Shown one piece after another: positions 46,370-56,529 of a DNA stretch of 64,000 nt. Both the position numbers and the translations under genes were made by a program. Source of the DNA: an uncultured Erythrobacter sp. (GTDB taxonomy: Bacteria; Pseudomonadota; Alphaproteobacteria; Sphingomonadales; Sphingomonadaceae); NCBI GenBank assembly GCA_947502815.1, contig CANNBH010000001.1, forward strand, positions 1,240,001 to 1,304,000, given 5' to 3'. The notes below the pieces were generated by a model. It made no database searches and was not told the origin of the DNA. It saw only the letters and a program-made list of their open reading frames with translations. Position 1 is the stretch's first letter. The number at the start of each line of letters is the position of its first letter.

Positions 46370-47065
46370 ATGGGTCAGAAGAGTAATCCTATCGGTCTGC
46401 GCCTGCAGATCAACCGCACCTGGGACAGCCGCTGGTACGCCGAAGGGCGTGATTATGCCGGTTTGCTGGCCGAGGATATCAAGATCCGCAAATACATCAC
46501 GACGAGCCTGCCTCAGGCAGCGATTTCGAAGGTTGTAATTGAGCGTCCAGCCAAGCTGTGCCGCGTTTCGATCTATGCTGCTCGTCCCGGTGTTATCATC
46601 GGTAAGAAAGGCGCAGACATTGAAAAGCTGCGTTCTAAGCTTGCCACGATGACGTCGAGCGAAGTGAAGTTGAACATCGTTGAAATCCGCAAGCCGGAAA
46701 TCGATGCCAAACTCGTCGCTCAAGGCGTTGCTGATCAGCTGATCCGCCGGATTGCTTTCCGCCGCGCTATGAAGCGTGCGGTGCAATCGGCTCTGCGTCT
46801 TGGCGCGGAGGGCATCAAGATCGTTTGTGGTGGCCGTCTTGGCGGCGCTGAAATCGCCCGTGTTGAATGGTACCGCGAAGGTCGCGTGCCGCTCCACACT
46901 CTGCGTGCGAACATCGATTACGCTGAAACCGAAGCGCTCACCGCTTACGGGATCATCGGTATTAAGGTGTGGATCTTCAAAGGCGAGATCCTCGCACATG
47001 ATCCAACCGCGCAAGACCGCCTGATGATGGAAGCTCAAACTTCCGGCGTCCGTCCGGCTCGCTGA
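46370..47065 (+). CDS. rpsC: 30S ribosomal protein S3
   Basis: 231 residues. [20 protein letters not shown], the KH motif [78 protein letters not shown]. Helps mRNA entry and helicase activity. ATG 46370 is one base after the rplV stop; an open frame extends upstream but similarity starts here. Confidence 0.98.
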   Translation: MGQKSNPIGLRLQINRTWDSRWYAEGRDYAGLLAEDIKIRKYITTSLPQAAISKVVIERPAKLCRVSIYAARPGVIIGKKGADIEKLRSKLATMTSSEVKLNIVEIRKPEIDAKLVAQGVADQLIRRIAFRRAMKRAVQSALRLGAEGIKIVCGGRLGGAEIARVEWYREGRVPLHTLRANIDYAETEALTAYGIIGIKVWIFKGEILAHDPTAQDRLMMEAQTSGVRPAR

Positions 47066-47076
47066 GGTAACTAGAT

Positions 47077-47511
47077 ATGTTGCAACCGAAGAAAACAAAA
47101 TTCCGCAAGGCATTTAAGGGCCGGATCAAAGGCGATGCAAAGGGCGGCACCACGCTGAACTTTGGCGCTTATGGTCTTAAAGCTCTTGAGCCCGATCGTC
47201 TTACTGCACGCCAGATTGAAGCGGCTCGCCGGGCAATCACCCGTGCGATGAAGCGTCAAGGTCGTCTTTGGATCCGCGTCTTCCCAGACGTTCCAGTGTC
47301 CAAGAAGCCTGCCGAAGTCCGTCAGGGTAAAGGTAAGGGTTCGGTCGAATATTGGGCAGCTCGGGTTAAGCCTGGCCGCATCCTGTTCGAACTTGATGGC
47401 GTTCCCGGCCCCGTTGCTGCGCTCGCTTTTGAGCGTGCTGCGATGAAGCTGCCGATCAAAACCAAGGTCGTTGCCCGCTTTGGCGACACCTCGCACTTGG
47501 GAGGTTCATAA
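47077..47511 (+). CDS. rplP: 50S ribosomal protein L16
   Basis: 144 residues (E. coli 136). [80 protein letters not shown]. Stabilises the A-site region. Stop overlaps the rpmC ATG by one base. Confidence 0.98.
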   Translation: MLQPKKTKFRKAFKGRIKGDAKGGTTLNFGAYGLKALEPDRLTARQIEAARRAITRAMKRQGRLWIRVFPDVPVSKKPAEVRQGKGKGSVEYWAARVKPGRILFELDGVPGPVAALAFERAAMKLPIKTKVVARFGDTSHLGGS

Positions 47512-47723
47512 TGGCCACCACTGAAGATCTTCGCGCAAAGACTGACGATCAGCTTTCTGCTGACCTCGTTGATCTGAAGAAAGAGCAGTTCAACCTGCGT
47601 TTTCAAGCCGCGACGAATCAGCTCGAAAAACCTTCGCGTATTCGTGAAGTTCGCCGGGCTATCGCTCAGATCAAAACGCTTCAAAATGAGCGCGCGGCAG
47701 CCGCCGCCGCTGCTAAAGCGTAA
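47511..47723 (+). CDS. rpmC: 50S ribosomal protein L29
   Basis: 70 residues (E. coli 63). A two-helix protein near the tunnel exit: [60 protein letters not shown]; ends in a short Ala tail. Confidence 0.96.
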   Translation: MATTEDLRAKTDDQLSADLVDLKKEQFNLRFQAATNQLEKPSRIREVRRAIAQIKTLQNERAAAAAAAKA

Positions 47724-47733
47724 GGAGTAGACA

Positions 47734-48024
47734 ATGCCGAAACGTATTCTGACCGGGACCGTCACCTCCGACAAGACCGACAAGACTGTGACCGTGCTGG
47801 TCGAGCGTAAGGTGAAGCACCCGCTTTACGGGAAAATCATCCGCCGCTCGAAGAAGTATCACGCTCACGACGAAACCAACGCATTCACCATCGGTGACAT
47901 CGTTCGTATCGAAGAGACAAAGCCGATCTCCAAGACGAAAAGCTGGGCCGTTAAGGACCGTGTCGTCGCTGGCGGAACGCAAGCAATCGAAGCTGATCTC
48001 GATGTCGAGGCTGCTAGCAACTAA
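47734..48024 (+). CDS. rpsQ: 30S ribosomal protein S17
   Basis: 96 residues (E. coli 84). [79 protein letters not shown]-fold primary 16S binder. A 94-base gap with short hairpins follows before rplN. Confidence 0.97.
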   Translation: MPKRILTGTVTSDKTDKTVTVLVERKVKHPLYGKIIRRSKKYHAHDETNAFTIGDIVRIEETKPISKTKSWAVKDRVVAGGTQAIEADLDVEAASN

Positions 48025-48118
48025 TTTGACCTCCCTGTCATCGGGCAACCGCTGCAGGGACAGACGATAACGGAACTGCCAGACCAGTACTGGCAAGCCA
48101 AGAGAAGGAACCGGATCC

Positions 48119-48487
48119 ATGATCCAGATGCAATCCAATCTCGACGTCGCGGACAACAGCGGCGCAAAGCGCGTCCAGTGCATTAAAGTGCTGGGCGGGT
48201 CTAAGCGCCGGTTTGCCTCCGTTGGCGACGTGATCGTGGTTTCCGTCAAGGAAGCCCAGCCACGCGCAAAGGTGAAGAAGGGCGATGTCCATCGCGCTGT
48301 CATCGTGCGCACTCGGAAGGACGTCCGTCGTGCTGACGGAAGCGTAATCCGCTTCGACAGCAACGCCGCCGTTCTTGTTAACAAGAGCGAAGAGCCGATC
48401 GGCACACGTATCTTTGGCCCAGTGGTCCGCGAATTGCGCGGCCGCGGGTTCATGAAGATCATTTCGCTTGCTCCGGAGGTGCTCTGA
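48119..48487 (+). CDS. rplN: 50S ribosomal protein L14
   Basis: 122 residues. [100 protein letters not shown]. Contacts 16S helix 14 across the interface. First gene of the spc part; TGCCAG/CTGGCA lies just upstream. Confidence 0.98.
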   Translation: MIQMQSNLDVADNSGAKRVQCIKVLGGSKRRFASVGDVIVVSVKEAQPRAKVKKGDVHRAVIVRTRKDVRRADGSVIRFDSNAAVLVNKSEEPIGTRIFGPVVRELRGRGFMKIISLAPEVL

Positions 48488-48489
48488 TC

Positions 48490-48810
48490 ATGGGTGCTGC
48501 AAAGATCAAAAAAGGCGACAGCGTCGTCGTGCTTTCAGGCAAGGACAAGGGCCGCACCGGCACTGTCAGCCAGGTGATGCCTAAGGACGGCAAAGTCATC
48601 GTTGAAGGCATCAATGTCGCTGCGCGTCACCGCAAGCCAAGCCAACAAAACCCGCAAGGTGGCATCGACCGGTTCCCGGCTCCGATGGACATCTGCAAGG
48701 TTGCAGTGGCTGATCCCAAAGATGGCAAGGCAACCCGCGTCCGTTTCGAAGAGAAGGACGGCAAGAAGGTTCGCGTTGCAGTGAAGAGTGGAGAAGTCAT
48801 CGATGGCTGA
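48490..48810 (+). CDS. rplX: 50S ribosomal protein L24
   Basis: 106 residues (E. coli 104). [20 protein letters not shown] with the KOW motif, [40 protein letters not shown]. Early 50S assembly protein. Starts two bases after rplN and overlaps rplE by eight bases. Confidence 0.97.
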   Translation: MGAAKIKKGDSVVVLSGKDKGRTGTVSQVMPKDGKVIVEGINVAARHRKPSQQNPQGGIDRFPAPMDICKVAVADPKDGKATRVRFEEKDGKKVRVAVKSGEVIDG

Positions 48811-49384
48811 TACAATCACTCCCCGCTTTAAGACGAAGTTCGAAGACGAAATCGTCAAGGCGATGACTGAAAGGTTCGGTTACACGAACCGCCTTCAAGT
48901 CCCGTCCCTCGAAAAGGTCACACTCAACATGGGTGTGGGCGAAGCGAGTCAGGACAAGAAGAAAGTTGCGATTGCCGCTGAAGAAATGGCTCTGATCGCT
49001 GGTCAGAAACCTGTCATCACCAAAGCCAAGAAGTCGATCGCTCAGTTTAAACTGCGCGAAGGCATGCCAATCGGTTGTAAGGTCACTCTTCGCCGTGAAC
49101 GCATGTACGAATTCATGGATCGTTTGGTGACCATCGCAATGCCTCGTATCCGCGATTTCCGCGGCCTCAACGCCAAGTCTTTTGACGGGCGTGGCAACTA
49201 CGCGATGGGTCTCAAGGAGCAAATCGTGTTCCCAGAGATCAGCTACGACAAAATCGACAAAGTTCGCGGTATGGACATCATTGTCACCACCACTGCGAAC
49301 ACCGACGAAGAGGCGCGCGAACTCCTGCGTCTGTTCGGCTTCCCATTCGAAGGTGAAGCTGACCAGAAGAAGGAAGCGGCGTAA
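48803..49384 (+). CDS. rplE: 50S ribosomal protein L5
   Basis: 193 residues (E. coli 179). [21 protein letters not shown] start ([20 protein letters not shown]), [80 protein letters not shown]. Binds 5S rRNA. ATG 48803 is inside the end of rplX, so translation is coupled. Confidence 0.97.
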   Translation: MADTITPRFKTKFEDEIVKAMTERFGYTNRLQVPSLEKVTLNMGVGEASQDKKKVAIAAEEMALIAGQKPVITKAKKSIAQFKLREGMPIGCKVTLRRERMYEFMDRLVTIAMPRIRDFRGLNAKSFDGRGNYAMGLKEQIVFPEISYDKIDKVRGMDIIVTTTANTDEEARELLRLFGFPFEGEADQKKEAA

Positions 49385-49434
49385 GCCGCGTGCTAATTCT
49401 ATGAACACATCTCAAGAAAAGAGAGCTTAAGTCC

Positions 49435-49740
49435 ATGGCGAAACTGAGTTCGATCAACAAAAACGAGCGTCGCAAGAAGCTCGTTCAGAAATACGCAGCG
49501 AAGTACGAAAAGCTGAAGGCAATTGCCGACGACGAAAGCCTTGATGAAGGCGAACGTCTGATGGCTCGCCTGAAGATGGCTGAGATTCCCCGCAACGGAA
49601 ATCCAACCCGCGTGCGCAACCGCTGCGCCACCACCGGCCGCCCACGCGGCTATTACCGCAAGTTCGGCATCAACCGTATCGAACTGCGTCAACTCGGCAC
49701 CCGGGGTATGATCCCTGGTTTGACCAAGTCGAGCTGGTGA
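49435..49740 (+). CDS. rpsN: 30S ribosomal protein S14 (zinc-independent long form)
   Basis: 101 residues, the same length as E. coli S14. [40 protein letters not shown] segment and [20 protein letters not shown]. It has only one Cys, so it is the long form without the CxxC zinc ribbon. Confidence 0.97.
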   Translation: MAKLSSINKNERRKKLVQKYAAKYEKLKAIADDESLDEGERLMARLKMAEIPRNGNPTRVRNRCATTGRPRGYYRKFGINRIELRQLGTRGMIPGLTKSSW

Positions 49741-49751
49741 GGAGCTGATAG

Positions 49752-50147
49752 ATGGCTATGACCGATCCACTGGGTGATATGCTCACCCGCATCCGCAACG
49801 GCCAGCAGGCTAAGAAGGATTCCGTCCTTTCACCTGCTTCCAAATTGCGTGCAAACGTTCTCGAAGTGCTTACCCGCGAAGGTTATATTCGCGGTTACAG
49901 CGAAGACGAGACCGGCAAGCACAAAGCATTGCGGATTGAACTGAAATACTTCGAAGGCGAGCCTGCGATTAAGCACGTAGCGCGCGTTTCCAAGCCAGGC
50001 CGCCGCGTTTATTCGGGTTCGAAAGAACTTCCGACTGTTCGCAACGGCCTTGGCATCACCATCGTCTCGACCCCGCGCGGTGTTCTTTCGGACAACGAAG
50101 CGCGCGAAAACAAGGTCGGCGGCGAAGTGCTTGCGGAGGTCTTCTGA
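49752..50147 (+). CDS. rpsH: 30S ribosomal protein S8
   Basis: 131 residues. [80 protein letters not shown]. In E. coli S8 represses the spc operon. Stop overlaps the rplF ATG by one base. Confidence 0.98.
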   Translation: MAMTDPLGDMLTRIRNGQQAKKDSVLSPASKLRANVLEVLTREGYIRGYSEDETGKHKALRIELKYFEGEPAIKHVARVSKPGRRVYSGSKELPTVRNGLGITIVSTPRGVLSDNEARENKVGGEVLAEVF

Positions 50148-50680
50148 TGAGCCGCATTGGTAAGAAAGCTGTTCCGGTGCCCGCAGGGGTCACGGCGAGC
50201 ATCGACAATGGCACGCTCAGCGTGAAGGGCCCTAAGGGCACTCTCACCATGGGTATGTCGGACCTGATCGATTACAAAATCGAAGATGGTCAAATTGCGG
50301 TGAACCCGGCCAATGACAGCAAGCAAGCGCGCGCCTTTTGGGGCATGCAACGCACTTTGGTGTCGAACCTGATCGAAGGTGTGACCGTAGGCTTTTCCAA
50401 GACACTCGAAATTACGGGTGTTGGTTACCGTGCTAAAGCGCAGGGTAAGACGCTCAAACTTGAGCTTGGTTTCAGCCATGATGTCGATCTCGTCGTCCCA
50501 GAAGGCGTCGATGTGAAGACACCGGATCAAACCACGGTTGAGATTTCCGGCATGGATAAACAGGCCGTTGGTCAGTTTGCTGCCGAGATCCGCGAATTCC
50601 GTAAGCCTGAGCCTTATAAGGGCAAGGGTATCAAGTATCGCGGCGAGTACATCTTCCGCAAGGAAGGGAAGAAGAAGTAA
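50147..50680 (+). CDS. rplF: 50S ribosomal protein L6
   Basis: 177 residues, as in E. coli. [120 protein letters not shown]. Near the sarcin-ricin loop. Confidence 0.98.
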   Translation: MSRIGKKAVPVPAGVTASIDNGTLSVKGPKGTLTMGMSDLIDYKIEDGQIAVNPANDSKQARAFWGMQRTLVSNLIEGVTVGFSKTLEITGVGYRAKAQGKTLKLELGFSHDVDLVVPEGVDVKTPDQTTVEISGMDKQAVGQFAAEIREFRKPEPYKGKGIKYRGEYIFRKEGKKK

Positions 50681-50681
50681 G

Positions 50682-51026
50682 ATGGCAAAACTTTCCCTTT
50701 TTGAACGGCGCCGTCGCCGTGTCCGCACCGCGCTCCGTGCGCGTTCGGGTGATAAGCCACGTCTTTCGGTGCACCGCACCGGTCGTCACATCTACGCTCA
50801 GATCATCAACGATGCTGAAGGCCGCACAGTGGCCGCTGCTTCGACACTTGGTGTGAAGGTGTCGGGTGCGAACATCGATGCTGCCACACAGGTGGGCAAA
50901 GATATCGCGGCCGCTGCTAAGAAAGCTGGCGTCACCACTGTCGTGTTCGATCGCGGTGGGTTCCTGTTTCATGGCCGTGTGAAAGCACTGGCCGATGCCG
51001 CCCGTGAAGGCGGGCTGGAGTTCTGA
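50682..51026 (+). CDS. rplR: 50S ribosomal protein L18
   Basis: 114 residues (E. coli 117). [73 protein letters not shown]. Binds 5S rRNA with L5. ATG 50682 is one base after the rplF stop; upstream in-frame codons belong to overlap with rplF. Confidence 0.97.
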   Translation: MAKLSLFERRRRRVRTALRARSGDKPRLSVHRTGRHIYAQIINDAEGRTVAAASTLGVKVSGANIDAATQVGKDIAAAAKKAGVTTVVFDRGGFLFHGRVKALADAAREGGLEF

Positions 51027-51028
51027 TT

Positions 51029-51823
51029 ATGGCTGACGAGAAAACACCAGAAGCTACAACTGAGGCTACTCCGGAAACAACGGCGGCTCCCGAAGCTGCT
51101 GCTGCAACCGAAGCGCCTGCAGCAGAAGCGGCAACACCTGAAGCGGCTCCGGCCGAAGCAGCGCCTGCGGATGCTCCTAAGCAAGGTCGCGGCCGTGGTC
51201 GCGGTGGCAACAACGACAACCGCGGCGGTGGCCGTGGTCGTGGTGGCCGTGACGGCAATCGCCGCGGCAAACGCGAAGAAGAAGATGATGGCATCATCGA
51301 GAAGCTGGTCCACATCAACCGTGTCTCCAAGACCGTAAAGGGCGGTAAACGCTTTGGTTTTGCAGCGCTTGTTGTGGTTGGCGATGGTCAAGGCCGCGTT
51401 GGTTTTGGCAAGGGTAAGGCCCGCGAAGTTCCTGAAGCGATCACCAAGGCTACGGCTGCGGCTCGCAAAAAGATGGTTCGCGTTGCTCTTAAGGAAGGTC
51501 GCACTCTGCACCACGACGCAAATGGTCGTTTTGGCGCAGGCAAGGTGACCATCCGCACCGCGCCTCCGGGAACTGGTATCATTGCCGGTGGTCCAATGCG
51601 TGCCGTTTTTGAAAGCCTTGGCGTTGCCGATGTTGTGACCAAATCGGTCGGAACGTCCAACCCATACAACATGATCCGGGCCACGTTCGACGCTCTCGTC
51701 AATCAGACTTCGCCGAAGTCGGTTGCACAGCGTCGCGGCAAGAAAGTCGCTGACCTTTTGGGTCGCGGCGGCCAGGTGAGTGAAGCTGAAGCAGAGGCTG
51801 ATGCCGCTGCTATTGTGGAGTAA
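51029..51823 (+). CDS. rpsE: 30S ribosomal protein S5 with long Ala/Glu and RGG-like N-extension
   Basis: 264 residues against 167 in E. coli. From about residue 86 the canonical S5 fold begins: [80 protein letters not shown]. The first half of the extension is Ala, Pro, Glu, Thr rich and the second half is Gly-Arg rich ([18 protein letters not shown]), ending KREEEDD. The extension is disordered and basic/acidic by turns; it probably lies at the mRNA entry side. Confidence 0.96.
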   Translation: MADEKTPEATTEATPETTAAPEAAAATEAPAAEAATPEAAPAEAAPADAPKQGRGRGRGGNNDNRGGGRGRGGRDGNRRGKREEEDDGIIEKLVHINRVSKTVKGGKRFGFAALVVVGDGQGRVGFGKGKAREVPEAITKATAAARKKMVRVALKEGRTLHHDANGRFGAGKVTIRTAPPGTGIIAGGPMRAVFESLGVADVVTKSVGTSNPYNMIRATFDALVNQTSPKSVAQRRGKKVADLLGRGGQVSEAEAEADAAAIVE

Positions 51824-51829
51824 CCGATA

Positions 51830-52006
51830 ATGGCTACCGTCAAAATCAAACAGGTCGGCTCGCCGATCCGTCGTCCCGAAAGCCAGCGCAAGATCCTCAT
51901 CGGTCTTGGGTTGAACAAAATGCACAAAGTTGTTGAGCGTCAGGATACTCCTGAAGTTCGCGGCGCGATCGCCAAGATCCCGCACCTTGTGCAAGTGGTC
52001 GACTAA
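51830..52006 (+). CDS. rpmD: 50S ribosomal protein L30
   Basis: 58 residues from ATG 51830 to TAA 52006 (E. coli 59). Begins [20 protein letters not shown], continues [20 protein letters not shown] and ends [18 protein letters not shown]. Last ribosomal gene before an intrinsic terminator; rplO does not follow directly. Confidence 0.97.
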   Translation: MATVKIKQVGSPIRRPESQRKILIGLGLNKMHKVVERQDTPEVRGAIAKIPHLVQVVD

Positions 52007-52040
52007 CACCCCAATTTCTGGCGACAGCGCCAGATCAAGA

Positions 52041-52073
52041 GGCCCGTAACGCTGCTCGCGTTGCGGGCCTTTT
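52041..52073 (+). terminator. terminator after rpmD
   Basis: GGCCCGTAACG (52041-52051) pairs with CGTTGCGGGCC (52059-52069), 11 pairs with one G-U, followed by TTTT. Confidence 0.8.
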
Positions 52074-52242
52074 GCGTTTGGGCCTCAATTTGGGTGGTTC
52101 TGGGGCCGGGGAAGGGGCAGCGCCAGCGGCTGCGAAGTTTCCATTAAGTGTCGCGTCTATGCTATTTTGCGTCTGTGGGCAGTGGTAGCACCGCGCCCGG
52201 TGGTGGACAGCAAAGCTTTTCACATTCGAAAAGGGGGAAGAT

Positions 52243-52701
52243 ATGACTTCACGTAAACTTAAATTTGGCCTGGCAGCGGTCGCTGCTGCTTTGGTTACTG
52301 CTGGCGCTGCGGCGCCTTCGATCGCGCAAACTTCGTATGAGCAGCAAGTCAATCGCTTGCTCAACCTCACACAAAACCTTGCCAATTCACGCGGCTTTTC
52401 ATCCAGCCACGCTCGCTACCAAGGTCAGCTGCGCAATGGCGAAGAGCGCACAGTTACGCTCGATCTGAACGCCGGCGTTAGCTACATGATGGTCGCGCAA
52501 TGCGATAACGATTGTTCTGATATCGACATGTGGCTGTATGATGAGAACGGCAACCTTATCGACGAAGACGTGCTGGTCGATGACACGCCGATCACCGAAG
52601 TCACTCCGATCCGCAACGCGCGCTTTACGCTGCGCACGCGCATGATCACCTGCTCGGTTCAGCCATGCTATTACGGCATCGGCGTTTACGCGAAGCGTTG
52701 A
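52243..52701 (+). CDS. exported PPC-like beta-sandwich protein inserted in the spc cluster
   Basis: 152 residues. Signal peptide KLKFGLAAVAAALVTAGAAA with cleavage near APSIAQ. Mature part resembles a bacterial pre-peptidase C-terminal domain: RTVTLDLNAGVSYMMVAQCD, NDCSDIDMWLYDENGNLIDE, and a late Cys pair MITCSVQPCYYGIGVYAKR. Acidic loops could bind Ca2+. It has its own terminator and is bounded upstream by the rpmD terminator, so it is a separate unit. Function unknown; no peptidase is attached. Confidence 0.8.
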   Translation: MTSRKLKFGLAAVAAALVTAGAAAPSIAQTSYEQQVNRLLNLTQNLANSRGFSSSHARYQGQLRNGEERTVTLDLNAGVSYMMVAQCDNDCSDIDMWLYDENGNLIDEDVLVDDTPITEVTPIRNARFTLRTRMITCSVQPCYYGIGVYAKR

Positions 52702-52742
52702 TCGCATAATTGTGTAGGGCAGGTGGGCTATACATTGAAAAA

Positions 52743-52777
52743 GGCGGGCGCTGAGCAATCAGCCGCCCGCCTTTTTT
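52743..52777 (+). terminator. strong terminator before rplO
   Basis: GGCGGGCG (52743-52750) pairs with CGCCCGCC (52764-52771), then TTTTTT; AAAAA lies on the other side, so it may work both ways. Confidence 0.9.
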
Positions 52778-52866
52778 CTTGCACCCAGCAGCAAGCTTCG
52801 CTATCGGCGCCGCTCCTATAGCGCGCAGTCCGATTTCGGACCGTAAGAAAGCGAAAGCGAGTGCAC

Positions 52867-53370
52867 ATGAAACTTAATGACATCCGTGACAATGATGGTG
52901 CCCGTAAGGTACGCGTCCGTAAGGGCCGCGGTATCGGTTCGGGCAAGGGTAAAACCGCGGCTCGCGGCCAAAAAGGTCAAAAGAGCCGTTCGGGCGTTGC
53001 CATCAACGGTTTTGCCGGCGGCCAGATGCCGCTCCACATGCGTCTGCCAAAGCGTGGCTTTAACAACCCGTTTGGCAAAGACTACGCCGAAGTGAACATC
53101 GGAATGGTCCAGAAATGGATCGACGAAAAGAAACTCGACGGCAAGAAAGACATCACCGAAGACGCTTTGCGTGCATGCGGCCTGATCCGCGGCGGTAAAG
53201 ACGGTGTGCGTTTGCTGGGCAAAGGCGAAATTAAGGCTAAGGCCAAGTTCGTCGTGACCGGCGCAACCAAAGGCGCTGTTGCCGCGGTTGAGAAGGCTGG
53301 TGGCAGCGTCGAAGTGACCGCGCCAACCAACCTCGAAGTCAAAGCAGCCAAGGCCGCTGCGAAGAAGTAA
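52867..53370 (+). CDS. rplO: 50S ribosomal protein L15
   Basis: 167 residues (E. coli 144). [80 protein letters not shown]; Ala-rich C-tail. ATG 52867 chosen over GTG 52861. With the terminator at 52743-52777 upstream it needs its own promoter. Confidence 0.97.
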   Translation: MKLNDIRDNDGARKVRVRKGRGIGSGKGKTAARGQKGQKSRSGVAINGFAGGQMPLHMRLPKRGFNNPFGKDYAEVNIGMVQKWIDEKKLDGKKDITEDALRACGLIRGGKDGVRLLGKGEIKAKAKFVVTGATKGAVAAVEKAGGSVEVTAPTNLEVKAAKAAAKK

Positions 53371-53396
53371 GGCCCGCGCCTTCTAACCGGTTTCTC

Positions 53397-53435
53397 CCCC
53401 GACGCACGCGCTAAAAACGGCATCGTGTGTCGGGG
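53397..53435 (+). other. hairpin between rplO and secY
   Basis: CCCCGACGCACG (53397-53408) pairs with CGTGTGTCGGGG (53424-53435), 12 pairs with one G-U. No T-run. The 184-base gap to secY has no gene. Confidence 0.55.
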
Positions 53436-53554
53436 ATGAGAACATTCTCGGGTGGAAATTTAGGGGTGGGGTTCGACATTCGTCGCTGCTGTTCCTATCT
53501 AAGCCTGCATGACCGGGAGGGCCGGTTCAAAAAGTCTAGGATCGACACCGAACA

Positions 53555-54919
53555 ATGGCATCACGCGCCGATAACATCGCCAGCAATCTAAACCTTGGCA
53601 ATTTTGCTCAGGCCACCGAATTGCGCGAGCGTATCTGGTTTACGATCGGGGCTCTGATCGTCTTCCGTTTCTTGAGCTTTGTGCCGCTGCCGGGGATCAA
53701 TCCTCAGGCTCTCGATCAGCTCGCAGAGCTGGGGCAGGGCGGTGTCCTCGACATGTTCAATATGTTCACCGGCGGCGCGCTGGCGAATATGAGCCTGATC
53801 GCGCTTGGCGTGATGCCCTATATCACCGCGTCGATCGTGGTTCAGATGGCCTCCGCATTGCATCCAACATTGGCCGCGATGAAAAAAGAGGGCGCGACAG
53901 GGCGTCAAAGGCTCAACCAATACACCCGTTATGGCACCGTGTTCCTGTGCGCCATTCAGGGCTGGTTCTTGGCCACAGGCCTTGAAACCTTTGCCGGCAA
54001 CGAAGGCATCCCAGCGGTGGTCAATCCCGGTTACGGGTTCCGCATTGGCGCCGTAATCAGCCTCGTCGGCGGCACCATGTTCCTGCTGTGGCTGGGTGAG
54101 CAAATCACTGCACGCGGCATCGGCAACGGTGTCTCGCTGATCATTATGGCGGGTATTGTGGCTCAGTTCCCAACCTTTGCCGCCAATATGTTCGAAGGAG
54201 GCCGGACAGGTTCGATCTCTCCTGCGATTATCATCGGCTTTATCGTGATGGTGGCCGCGCTGATCCTGCTGATCAGTTTTGTGGAACGGGCCCAGCGTCG
54301 GTTGCTGATCCAATATCCAAAACGCGCGACGCAGCGCGGCATGGTGCAGGCGGACAATTCCTATCTGCCGCTCAAACTGAACACCGCCGGCGTTATCCCG
54401 CCGATCTTCGCCAGCTCGCTGCTGCTGTTGCCGCTGACGATCTCTCAATTTTCGAGCAACGCGGTCGACACGAGCAGCACTTGGGGCTCGACGATTGTGA
54501 CGCTCAATCAATATCTCGCCCATGGTGAGCCGATCTATATGGCTCTCTATGCGCTTGGGATTATCTTCTTCTGCTTCTTCTACACCGCGGTCGTATTTGA
54601 CCCGGAAGAGAACGCGGAAAACCTCAAGAAAAATGGCGGTTTTATTCCGGGCATCCGTCCGGGTAAGCGGACGTCGGATTATCTTGAATATGTTCTGACC
54701 CGGATCACAGTGGTTGGTGCAGCCTATCTGACACTGGTTTGTGTGCTGCCCGAATACATGATCGCGCAAACGGGCGTTCCGCTGTTCCTGGGCGGGACCA
54801 GTCTGCTCATCGTCGTAAACGTCACTGTGGACACGATTAGCCAAGTGCAATCGCATCTGTTGGCGCACCAATATGGCGACCTTATCAAAAAGGCGAAGTT
54901 GAAAGGCCGCATGCGTTAA
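53555..54919 (+). CDS. secY: protein translocase subunit SecY
   Basis: 454 residues (E. coli 443), ten membrane helices. FRFLSFVPLPGINPQALDQL in helix 1, NMFTGGALANMSLIALGVMP, YITASIVVQMAS, RITARGIGNGVSLIIMAGIV-like (EQITARGIGNGVSLIIMAGI), PLKLNTAGVIPPIFASSLLL and FFYTAVVFDPEENAENLKKN are canonical. Channel of the Sec pathway. 184 bases after rplO; adk follows after 74 bases. Confidence 0.98.
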   Translation: MASRADNIASNLNLGNFAQATELRERIWFTIGALIVFRFLSFVPLPGINPQALDQLAELGQGGVLDMFNMFTGGALANMSLIALGVMPYITASIVVQMASALHPTLAAMKKEGATGRQRLNQYTRYGTVFLCAIQGWFLATGLETFAGNEGIPAVVNPGYGFRIGAVISLVGGTMFLLWLGEQITARGIGNGVSLIIMAGIVAQFPTFAANMFEGGRTGSISPAIIIGFIVMVAALILLISFVERAQRRLLIQYPKRATQRGMVQADNSYLPLKLNTAGVIPPIFASSLLLLPLTISQFSSNAVDTSSTWGSTIVTLNQYLAHGEPIYMALYALGIIFFCFFYTAVVFDPEENAENLKKNGGFIPGIRPGKRTSDYLEYVLTRITVVGAAYLTLVCVLPEYMIAQTGVPLFLGGTSLLIVVNVTVDTISQVQSHLLAHQYGDLIKKAKLKGRMR

Positions 54920-54993
54920 AGCATCGGTTTTAAGGCCAAGCGACACTGAAGCGCGTGGAGGGTGAGACCCGCGCGACAAAAAAGGGATTGTTC

Positions 54994-55638
54994 GTGAACA
55001 TCATTCTTCTTGGGCCTCCGGGCGCTGGCAAGGGCACTCAAAGTGCAGGTCTGGTGGACCGCCATGGAATGAAGCAGCTATCGACCGGCGACATGCTGCG
55101 CGCGGCGGTAAAGGCTGAAACGCCTGTTGGTCTTGAAGCCAAGGCTGTGATGGACCGGGGCGAACTGGTTTCCGACGATATCGTTTCCAAGCTGATTGAT
55201 GACAATCTGGCCGCGATGCCCGCTGATACCGGCGCGATCTTCGACGGCTATCCGCGCACTGCGGCTCAGGGTGAGCAATTGGACACCATCCTTGCGAAGC
55301 ACGGACGCAGCCTTGATCACGTGATCGAATTGGCCGTTGATGTGGACGCTTTAGTTGAGCGGATTACGGGCCGTTTTTCCTGCGCCAATTGCGGCGCGCT
55401 GTATCACGACACCGCCAATCCGCCTTCGAAAGAGGGCGTGTGCGATTCCTGCGGTTCGGCCGAGTTCAAACGCCGTCCTGACGACAACGAAGAGACCGTG
55501 CGCAACCGCATGGAAGTCTACCGCAGCGAAACCGCGCCGATCCTTCCAGGATATGAGGCGCGCGGCATTGTGACCCGCGTCGATGGTATGTCAGGCATTG
55601 ATGAGGTCGCCGTCGCGATTGACGCGATTTTGACCTGA
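54994..55638 (+). CDS. adk: adenylate kinase
   Basis: Interconverts 2 ADP with ATP and AMP. 214 residues. P-loop GPPGAGKGTQSAGLVDRHGM, QLSTGDMLRAAV, FDGYPRTAAQGEQLD and the LID with two CxxC pairs (CANCGALYHDTANPPSKEG, CDSCGSAEF), the zinc-binding type. GTG 54994 is preferred because AAGGGA precedes it and the protein then starts at the usual MNIILLGPPGAG; the frame is open to 54955. Confidence 0.96.
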   Translation: MNIILLGPPGAGKGTQSAGLVDRHGMKQLSTGDMLRAAVKAETPVGLEAKAVMDRGELVSDDIVSKLIDDNLAAMPADTGAIFDGYPRTAAQGEQLDTILAKHGRSLDHVIELAVDVDALVERITGRFSCANCGALYHDTANPPSKEGVCDSCGSAEFKRRPDDNEETVRNRMEVYRSETAPILPGYEARGIVTRVDGMSGIDEVAVAIDAILT

Positions 55639-55776
55639 ACCGACCGCGAATAGTTTTCACCTTTGGCAGGCACGGCCTTTCCAAGGGCGGTTTGATCTCC
55701 TACTCGTCGCACTTGCAATTGGCGTGGCCGCCATGTGTGGTTGGCCTCCAATTGTTTTGGAGTTTAGGGAGCTGGC

Positions 55777-56514
55777 ATGGTTCGCAAATTGATGTCTTTC
55801 ACCGCTGGATTAGCCGCTTTGACGGCCGCCGCACCGGCTTTGGCCGAAGTGGTGGAGGCGCAGGACGATCACTTTATCACCCGCGCCGAAGCGGTCGTAT
55901 CAGCCAACCCAACCGAAACATGGCTGGCCCTGATCAGCCCGGCCCGTTGGTGGTCTAGCGAGCACACATGGTCGGGCGATGCGGCAAACCTAACGCTGAG
56001 GCCGCAGGCAGGCGGTTGCTTTTGTGAGCGCATTCCAGAAGTGGATGAGCCGGGCCGCTTCACGCTCGAAGGCAGCGTGGAGCATATGCGCGTGATCCAG
56101 GCCTATCCAGAGGTCGCCTTGCGCATGCAGGGCGCGCTGGGCCCGCTGCAAAGCGAGCCGGTCACAGGTATCCTCACCATTGCGATCAGCGAGGCGGAAG
56201 AGGGCACCCGGATCGTTTGGGAATACAATGTTGGCGGTTCGATGCGGTATCCCACCGAAGTTATCTCGTCCGCTGTGGACGGGGTGATGACGCTGCAACT
56301 TTCTCAGCTAGCGGAGATGCTGGGGCAGGTCGAAGGGCCTGTTATGCCATCATCAGATGAGACAGCTGAGCCTTCCGATGGGGTTGATGATGCCGCGCCA
56401 GCGGATGCCAGCGAAGACGAGCCGGTGATTTCCATCGATCCCGAAGCGGTGATTGACGAAGAGGCAGCCGGGCCAAGCGTCGATGACGCATTCGGCGATC
56501 TTAGCGACGGCTAA
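55777..56514 (+). CDS. exported SRPBCC-domain protein
   Basis: 245 residues. Signal peptide LMSFTAGLAALTAAAPALAE. The core (residues about 30-185) reads as an SRPBCC/AHSA1-type lipid-binding fold: VVSANPTETWLALISPARWW, HTWSGDAANLTLRPQAGGCF, GSVEHMRVIQAYPEVALRMQ, GALGPLQSEPVTGILTI. The last 60 residues are acidic and Pro/Ala rich. Secreted SRPBCC proteins of this kind have no assigned ligand. It sits between adk and a gene on the other strand, apart from ribosomal genes in function. Confidence 0.75.
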   Translation: MVRKLMSFTAGLAALTAAAPALAEVVEAQDDHFITRAEAVVSANPTETWLALISPARWWSSEHTWSGDAANLTLRPQAGGCFCERIPEVDEPGRFTLEGSVEHMRVIQAYPEVALRMQGALGPLQSEPVTGILTIAISEAEEGTRIVWEYNVGGSMRYPTEVISSAVDGVMTLQLSQLAEMLGQVEGPVMPSSDETAEPSDGVDDAAPADASEDEPVISIDPEAVIDEEAAGPSVDDAFGDLSDG

Positions 56515-56529
56515 ACACCCGTTAGCCCA

